DNA of 64,000 bases from Beroe forskalii (Eukaryota; Ctenophora; Nuda; Beroida; Beroidae): contig WFMF01000066.1 of assembly GCA_011033025.1 (NCBI GenBank), forward strand, positions 310,001 through 374,000, given 5' to 3'. A program made the translations under genes and the position numbers. Positions 58,397 to 64,000 of this stretch are shown here, one piece after another. The notes under the pieces were generated by a model that ran no database searches, was not told the origin of the DNA, and worked only from the letters and a program-made list of their open reading frames with translations. Positions within the stretch are counted from its first letter, which is position 1; each line of letters opens with the position of its first letter.

Positions 58397-60316
58397 GCAT
58401 GTGATTTGCGATGTTTTTAATGATTCGTTGTGTGGAATGTGAAGATAATTGGTCTGAGTTGGCCAAATCTTTTGGTAAAGAGACCTGTCTTTCGATAAAG
58501 AGACTTGCAATGTAGAAACTTTTGACTTTTTGAGCGACTGTATGATGTGTCACCCTCGAATTGTGATGGACTACACTCTATAACAGTATGACATGAGAAC
58601 AGCATGGACTCAAGTCCATTACATACTTTCTCATCTGCCGTGCTATGCATTGGTAATAGTGATATGTTAATTGGTGACGAATATTAATTATTAAAGGTTC
58701 ACATTCTCAATCCTTTCTACTGATCCCGGTCTAGCTTCAGTAGAGGACGAGTAATTGCAGAAAATAATATCTAAATCAATCAAGATCATGGGGTGATTGT
58801 TATTAACATTTCCAGTACATCACAGAGCTTTGAATGTAACTGCTTATCGCTTGGTCCAGTGACAGTTTTCCTTGTGAACTTGCAATTGTTGTGATAATGT
58901 GGTGATATTTTGGTATTACGGTATTTTGACCTTATTCATTGCCTAGCCTGTGAACCAGACAGTATTACAGAACTAGGCATTAGCCTCGTAGCTCTGGCAT
59001 TAAATGAAATATTACGCTGTTTTGAACTATTTGATAATGTACATTATAATGCTCATGATGTGCATTTGAGGAGATCTGCATCACTAAATCTAGGTATCTA
59101 GGGTGATGACTGTTCTATAAATACTCAATACCTATATCATATTATTAAATATATTGAATGTATGAATGCCTACATTTAATTCTGGAAAATTTTACAATGG
59201 TTGAAATTTTACATAGCTGTGATATGATAGAGATAAATAGTAATGAGACCTCAGTTAGTATTATGTTGCGGTATTTGTTGAATTTCAATGATTCACAAAT
59301 ATCAAATATTTAAATATAGATAGATTTTGTACTCAATTAGTCAGAATTAATTAATTTTTATTTTATTTTTTATTCATTTGTAATATACCAATATACCAGT
59401 TGTACATAGATATTTAAATATTATAATAAATTATGTTCAGTAATCATAAATTTTTATTAGGTTTAATGTCTATCTATTAGGTCTATCATTTAATTTTTAG
59501 GTACTTACTAACTTAGATTTCATTGTTTTGATAATTTGTACTTATGTATTAATTTCTATATTTCGTACTGTAGAATAATAATTATACTATTGCTGATTGC
59601 CCAGAGGTATATGACGTATATGACTTACTGTATTGAATACAAATAAATGCAGATAGATCTGTTTTATAAAAAAACAAACACCTTGTTTGTTATACTTAGA
59701 TAATATAAGTATTATTTTTATTGATAATGTCGAATGCATGAAAATTCATTTTGAGAAGTGATACCTTAGGAGGTGTATTTATTTGGAGTAAAATTTTGGT
59801 GTTTACAAATTTGGTAGGTTGTAATTTGGGGATCTTTCTCAATTCATGACTCTAGTAAACATATGATAATGACGTCATTTTGAACTGCCATGATGGGTAA
59901 AAATATGAGGATTTTTCCGAAAAATCCCCAAATTACAACCTTTATAAATACACCTCCTAAGGTAGTCTATATATAAGTTGACAAAAGTTACTGATTGAAA
60001 TAACTACCTATTAAATAGAATATGCATAATATGATACTTGATATTTGATATTTTCTACTGCATTGAAAAATACAGCCAATAGTTAGCTTTCTTCCTCTTA
60101 TTCGATTCATTGATCTATGATTTTAGATTTCAACTCCTGTTTACTTCATGGCATGTTACAGCATGATACTAAAATTTGAAAATCAGAGTGAACTTCAAAA
60201 TTACCTATGCATTATACTTTATTTTACCACCTACTATACACTCAACCAAGGCCTGTTGTTTGAATATTCCATTTCTTAAATTATGAGTTAGTAACTCTCT
60301 TAAGTTTTTGCATCTA
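58397..60316. other. Spacer between BTB genes 1 and 2
   Basis: AT-rich, with several short chance frames and no recognised gene. Contains a 199-bp MITE (59764-59962). Confidence 0.5.
59764..59962. mobile_element. 199-bp TA-flanked MITE
   Basis: The ends CCTTAGGAGGTGTATTTAT and ATAAATACACCTCCTAAGG are exact inverted repeats flanked by TA dinucleotides, and the inverted match resumes further in (GGTTGTAATTTGGGGAT at 59817 and its complement at 59924). TGACGTCA occurs at 59870. A TA target suggests Tc1/mariner-type mobilisation. Confidence 0.88.
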
Positions 60317-60335
60317 TTCCCATTGCCTTATATAC
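60317..60335 (+). promoter_or_regulatory. TATA-containing motif upstream of BTB gene 2
   Basis: TTCCCATTGCCTTATATAC, 31 bases before the ATG, followed by an ATAAACAG sequence. Also present before BTB gene 3 and, with two differences, before the SFI1-like gene. Confidence 0.55.
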
Positions 60336-60366
60336 AAACCATAAACAGGTTTAAATGTTTCAATAG

Positions 60367-62022
60367 ATGGAACCTCACAAAATAAAGCTGCCCATGGATT
60401 TCGGAATCAGGCACCTGGGGAAGCCAGCCCATGGTAATCTTATCTTGAGACTAAAAGATGGAGTGGAAGTGAAAGCCAACTCAGTAATCCTATCCCTGAA
60501 CAGTCCTGTTATTGCCAGGTTGACCAGTGACTATGACCAGACATCTGTCGATGTGGATGACTTCTCCAAGGAAGCTGTTGATGTCTTTGTTGAGGCTATG
60601 TACTCTGGAAAGGTTGGGAAATTAGGCATGTCCAATTTCCGGGATGTCAATAAGATGGCTCATGTTTTTCATGTTTTATGGCTCAAAAAGCATTGCTGGA
60701 AATACTTCAAAGAAGAAATTTGCTATGTTGGATGTTTTGAACCTGAAGAATACGACAGTAGCAGGGTCTTTTTCTGTTTGGATGAAGCAATTTATGTGTT
60801 GCAAACCCAGAAAAACAGCCATTTTATCGATTATATAACTGATTGTCTTGGCTCTTCTGATTTTGAAACTAGAAATAACTTTCTAGGGAAATATTTTGAT
60901 GACTTGAAAGGCATGAATAACCAACAGCTAGATTTCTTGGTCAATACAACAGGGAGTCATATGAAAATATTAATGGACATCTTGAAATCTCACCTTGCTA
61001 AGAATGGGAATCAGTTTGATGATAACATCCGCTATATCATCAAGTCCCTCAAACTCACTGAACCAAAACATGCTGACGCTTTGCTATCTTTATTGGACGA
61101 TGTTGTAAATGTATCAACTGATGATTACAAAACAGTAGTCAGTTTCTACAAGAAAATAGTAAATGGAAAAGAATCAGAATCACCTATCGTACCTGTTGGC
61201 AAAGTGATAAACTTTTTGGATATGGCTGACTTAGAATCCATGAAAGGGTCATCCTCGGAGGAGTTTATAGAATATCTGTCCTCCAATGTCAGTAATGATT
61301 CTCACTATTTACTTCTGGAGAAAGTTCTTCTTTGGCTTGGAATGAACCCTGAACATGAAAATTGGGACTTCTTCACGAAGCAATCGTTTATTGCTGAGAT
61401 CGTTAAGCTCCAATCTCGTCCAGTATCTGCTAAGTTCCTCAAGAATTGTTCTCTGAAGGTCTGTGATGACATGCTTGAAATGATGCTGATGTCACCGCTT
61501 GTCACTAGAGTTGATCATAAAGGTGAATTTGTCATTGAATGCAATGATGAGATATCTGTAGAAAGCCTTCTCACTGAGGAGTCTGCTCTTTATTTCTATT
61601 TTAAACACCCTATGAGTAAGAAGTGTTCCACTAAATCTAATAAATGCGGATTTGTGTTACGGACTATTCCACATTCTTCTTCATCTGAGTTTGACATCAA
61701 TCTAAGTGTTGACATTTTAAATGTTGACATACATTTTCATGGCGATCTGATTTCAGCTGCAAACATGTATTTAACTGCAGTTTATAAATGGCCCGAAGCT
61801 ATAAATCACCGAAGAGTATTCAACAAAACACAACTTTATATTTCTCCTCGGCCTAGATACAGGCCCACTGAAAGTTCTCACAGTTGGTATAACTGGGTTT
61901 GGGGTAGCTACAAATTCCTTAATCCTGCAGCTAAAATTCGTGTTCCTGCAAATCATGAAAGAGGGTATTTTAATTTATCTGATTCGGTTAGCTTACGAAT
62001 CTACTATTCTGACCCAAAATGA
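60367..62022 (+). CDS. BTB-domain protein, tandem gene 2
   Basis: A single 551-codon exon with the same layout as gene 1: BTB fold about residues 23-119 (HGNLILRLKDGVEVKANSVI, LNSPVIARL, FSKEAVDVFVEAMYSGKVG, AHVFHVLWLKKHCWKYFK), a helical middle, and an unnamed C-terminal domain (LYFYFKHPMSKKC, KCGFVLRTIPHS, YNWVWGSYKFL, VSLRIYYSDPK). Codon use is AT-rich. It is nearly identical to gene 3, so the pair is a very recent duplication that included about 55 bp of upstream sequence. Substrate and partners are unknown. Confidence 0.9.
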   Translation: MEPHKIKLPMDFGIRHLGKPAHGNLILRLKDGVEVKANSVILSLNSPVIARLTSDYDQTSVDVDDFSKEAVDVFVEAMYSGKVGKLGMSNFRDVNKMAHVFHVLWLKKHCWKYFKEEICYVGCFEPEEYDSSRVFFCLDEAIYVLQTQKNSHFIDYITDCLGSSDFETRNNFLGKYFDDLKGMNNQQLDFLVNTTGSHMKILMDILKSHLAKNGNQFDDNIRYIIKSLKLTEPKHADALLSLLDDVVNVSTDDYKTVVSFYKKIVNGKESESPIVPVGKVINFLDMADLESMKGSSSEEFIEYLSSNVSNDSHYLLLEKVLLWLGMNPEHENWDFFTKQSFIAEIVKLQSRPVSAKFLKNCSLKVCDDMLEMMLMSPLVTRVDHKGEFVIECNDEISVESLLTEESALYFYFKHPMSKKCSTKSNKCGFVLRTIPHSSSSEFDINLSVDILNVDIHFHGDLISAANMYLTAVYKWPEAINHRRVFNKTQLYISPRPRYRPTESSHSWYNWVWGSYKFLNPAAKIRVPANHERGYFNLSDSVSLRIYYSDPK

Positions 62023-63117
62023 TCTGTATTTCATAGCCATACCATTATTCAGATCTTAGTTTTAGACTTTTTTAAATTAAATGATAAACACATCTCTTAA
62101 TGCCTTTGAAAAATTTCAATGTCGCTGAATATCAGTTTGATAATAATGGATATTCATATTGAATGTGTTAACTAATTCATTACAACTTAAACATAGAACA
62201 ACTGTTATTAACTTTTCAATCTGTTTTTATATTATCAATGTTTTGAAACCAAACATTTTGTTCTAGCTTACTAGAATCTGTTTGTTTCGCTAATAAACTA
62301 CATAAACAGCAAATTAAAATGTATATATTGAATTATCTAATTTCTAGATTAATCTTTTCCGATTCCAATACTACTGATATGCAAGGACGCATTTCATAGG
62401 TTGTAGTCATATTAATGAGTTAATGGCATTGAATTAATCAGCTTATGTTTTGGAATTATTACTATTATTGACAACTTTATACTTTTTAATATATTTAAGT
62501 TGCCCATTTTTAACTTTTTAATGATTCTAATTTATCTCACTTACTCATATTATGTTACCGTTTAATTGTTATTTTTATCTCAATGAATCGATCGTTTCAT
62601 TGTTTGATGATAATAATGAAAAAGGGCATTTCGTCAAATCACTAACTAGGCGCTTTTTGATGGTACTGCTGATATGCTTCGGGCTGGGGCCTGCAATTTG
62701 CCGTACTTCCCATTTATCCCCGTTCAATTCAATGTTCTGAGAGATAACTATATAAGTGCCCTCCACCCAGATCGTACTAAATGCTGAAATGCTGGCATCA
62801 TAAAGGTGAATAAAGCTGTTAAACTTTATAGTGCATTGATTTGAAGACAGTACCGATTTAATTTAGCTGTTCGTTATACAAAAGTACAAACATACTAGAG
62901 TGAAGAGTCTCTGGTATAAGAAAAGAAAATAACTGCAGGTAAAATAGCTGTTGGGAATTGCAAAGAGATTGAATCCAAGGGATTGAGCTACTAATTCTTT
63001 TTTTTTTATTAAATAAAATAATTCTTCTATGTTTGTATGTTTACAAGTATACACCGTTTTGAGTTAATGAAGTAATAGCTCATTTGTTAGTTTTAATATA
63101 TTTTGAACTACATCTAT
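62023..63117. other. Spacer between BTB genes 2 and 3
   Basis: Contains the gene 2 3' UTR with AATAAA at 62292-62297, then AT-rich DNA with no recognised gene. Similarity to the region upstream of gene 2 begins only near 63110, in CATCTATT. Confidence 0.5.
62292..62297 (+). promoter_or_regulatory. Polyadenylation signal of BTB gene 2
   Basis: AATAAA about 270 bases after the stop codon. Confidence 0.45.
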
Positions 63118-63136
63118 TTCCCATTGCCTTATATAC
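63118..63136 (+). promoter_or_regulatory. TATA-containing motif upstream of BTB gene 3
   Basis: TTCCCATTGCCTTATATAC, 32 bases before the ATG; identical to the motif before gene 2. Confidence 0.55.
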
Positions 63137-63168
63137 AAAACCATAAACAGGTTTTAATGTATCAATAC

Positions 63169-64000
63169 ATGGAACCTCACAAAATAAAGCTGCCCATGGA
63201 TTTCGGAATCAGGCACCTGGGGAAGCCAGCTCATGGTAACCTCGTCTTGAGACTAAGAGATGGGGTGGAAGTGAAAGCCAACTCAGTAATTCTATCCCTG
63301 AACAGTCCTGTTATTGCAAGGTTGACCAGTGACTATGACCAGACATCTGTCGATGTGGATGACTTCTCCAAGGAAGCTGTTGATGTCTTTGTTGAGGCTA
63401 TGTACTCTGGAAAGGTTGAGAAATTAGGCATGTCCAATTTCCGGGATGTCAATAAGATGGCTCATGTTTTTCATGTTTTATGGCTCAAAAAGCATTGCTG
63501 GAAATACTTCAAAGAAGAAATTTGCTATTTTGGCTGTTTGAAAGCTAAAGAATACGACAGTAGCAGGGTCTTTTTCTGTGTGGATGAAGCAATTTATGTG
63601 TTGCAAACCCAGAAAAACAGCCATTTCATCGATTATATAACTGATTGTCTTGGCTCTTCTGATTTTGAAACTAGAAATAACTTTCTTGGGAAATATTTTG
63701 ATGACTTGAAAGGCATGAATAACCAACAGTTAGATTTCTTGGTCAATACGACAGGGAGTCATATGGAAATATTAATGGATATCTTGAAATCTCACCTTGC
63801 TAAGAATGAGAATCTGTTTGACGACAAAATCCGATATATTATCGAGTCCCTCAAACTCACTGACCCGAAACATGCTGACGCGTTGCTTGATTTAATGGAC
63901 GATGTTGCAAATGTATCAACTGATGATTACAAAACAGTAGTCAGTTTCTACAAGAAAAAAGTAAATGGAAAAGAAACACAATCACCTCTTGGCAAAGTGA
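63169..64000 (+). CDS. BTB-domain protein, tandem gene 3 (cut by window end)
   Basis: Starts with MEPHKIKLPMDFGIRHLGKP and stays open for 277 codons to the last base. It is well over 90 percent identical to gene 2 in the shared part. Differences are mostly single substitutions (for example YFGCLKAKEYDSS against YVGCFEPEEYDSS) plus a short deletion before the end (TQSPLGKV against SESPIVPVGKV). It includes the complete BTB domain. The array may continue beyond the window. Confidence 0.9.
   Translation, partial: MEPHKIKLPMDFGIRHLGKPAHGNLVLRLRDGVEVKANSVILSLNSPVIARLTSDYDQTSVDVDDFSKEAVDVFVEAMYSGKVEKLGMSNFRDVNKMAHVFHVLWLKKHCWKYFKEEICYFGCLKAKEYDSSRVFFCVDEAIYVLQTQKNSHFIDYITDCLGSSDFETRNNFLGKYFDDLKGMNNQQLDFLVNTTGSHMEILMDILKSHLAKNENLFDDKIRYIIESLKLTDPKHADALLDLMDDVANVSTDDYKTVVSFYKKKVNGKETQSPLGKV

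Noticed and set aside
56714..62022. Idea that the BTB genes are Kelch or zinc-finger BTB proteins
   Set aside because: No Kelch double-glycine repeats and no C2H2 fingers are present; the C-terminal domain is different and unnamed.
62552..62766. Short frames on both strands between BTB genes
   Set aside because: AT-rich chance frames without similarity to the BTB family.

Overview
The window is nuclear DNA from an intron-rich invertebrate animal. Genes have GT-AG introns, and single-copy animal genes (CNOT1, ABHD16A, DET1, SAMD8, an SFI1-like gene) can be assembled exon by exon with matching phases. The intervening DNA is crowded with minisatellites, non-LTR retrotransposon pieces and short inverted-repeat DNA transposons. 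The sequence alone does not settle the phylum. A BTB-protein expansion and LINE tails of a type I associate with cnidarians are only weak hints.

Layout. 1-8972: no recognisable gene; a 16-bp satellite, a degenerate TAACTCACTTGAA-type repeat and a 58-bp satellite split by a hAT-like MITE. This is probably one very long CNOT1 intron. 8973-23172 (minus strand): the 5' 14 coding exons of CNOT1, the scaffold of the CCR4-NOT deadenylase; the rest of the gene lies beyond the left edge. Its introns hold an antisense PIM-like kinase pseudogene with a TATA box, a perfect 75-bp palindrome, two tRNA-Cys genes, a 1.9-kb TTAA-flanked transposon, and a 34-bp minisatellite built from copies of CNOT1's own 3' splice site.

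18.8-28.6 kb and 29.3-35.2 kb are two diverged copies of one block, each carrying CNOT1 exons 1-4. The first copy has an extra 3.3-kb LINE (intact reverse transcriptase) where the second shows an empty site. The second copy has many homopolymer-type indels, so it may be a real duplication or an uncollapsed, poorly polished haplotype.

35.2-37.4 kb: a LINE remnant and three MITEs, one of which interrupts the LINE so exactly that removing it restores the reading frame. 37.6-53.7 kb (plus strand): ABHD16A (phosphatidylserine lipase), single-exon DET1 (CRL4 ubiquitin-ligase adaptor), SAMD8/SMSr (ceramide phosphoethanolamine synthase) and an SFI1-like centrin-binding protein. 53.9-55.8 kb: a 1.8-kb TA-flanked element with oriented CCCACAAAATA motifs. 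56.7-64.0 kb: a tandem array of three intronless BTB-domain genes, the last cut by the window edge.

The host genes do not form an obvious pathway. Two are membrane-lipid enzymes (ABHD16A, SAMD8), one acts in mRNA decay, one in ubiquitylation and one at the centrosome. The most original signals are in the DNA between and inside genes: the splice-site minisatellite, the MITE whose palindromic ends differ by paired changes, telomere-like cores and TGACGTCA octamers in several elements, and a 19-bp TATA-containing motif shared just upstream of the SFI1-like and BTB start codons.
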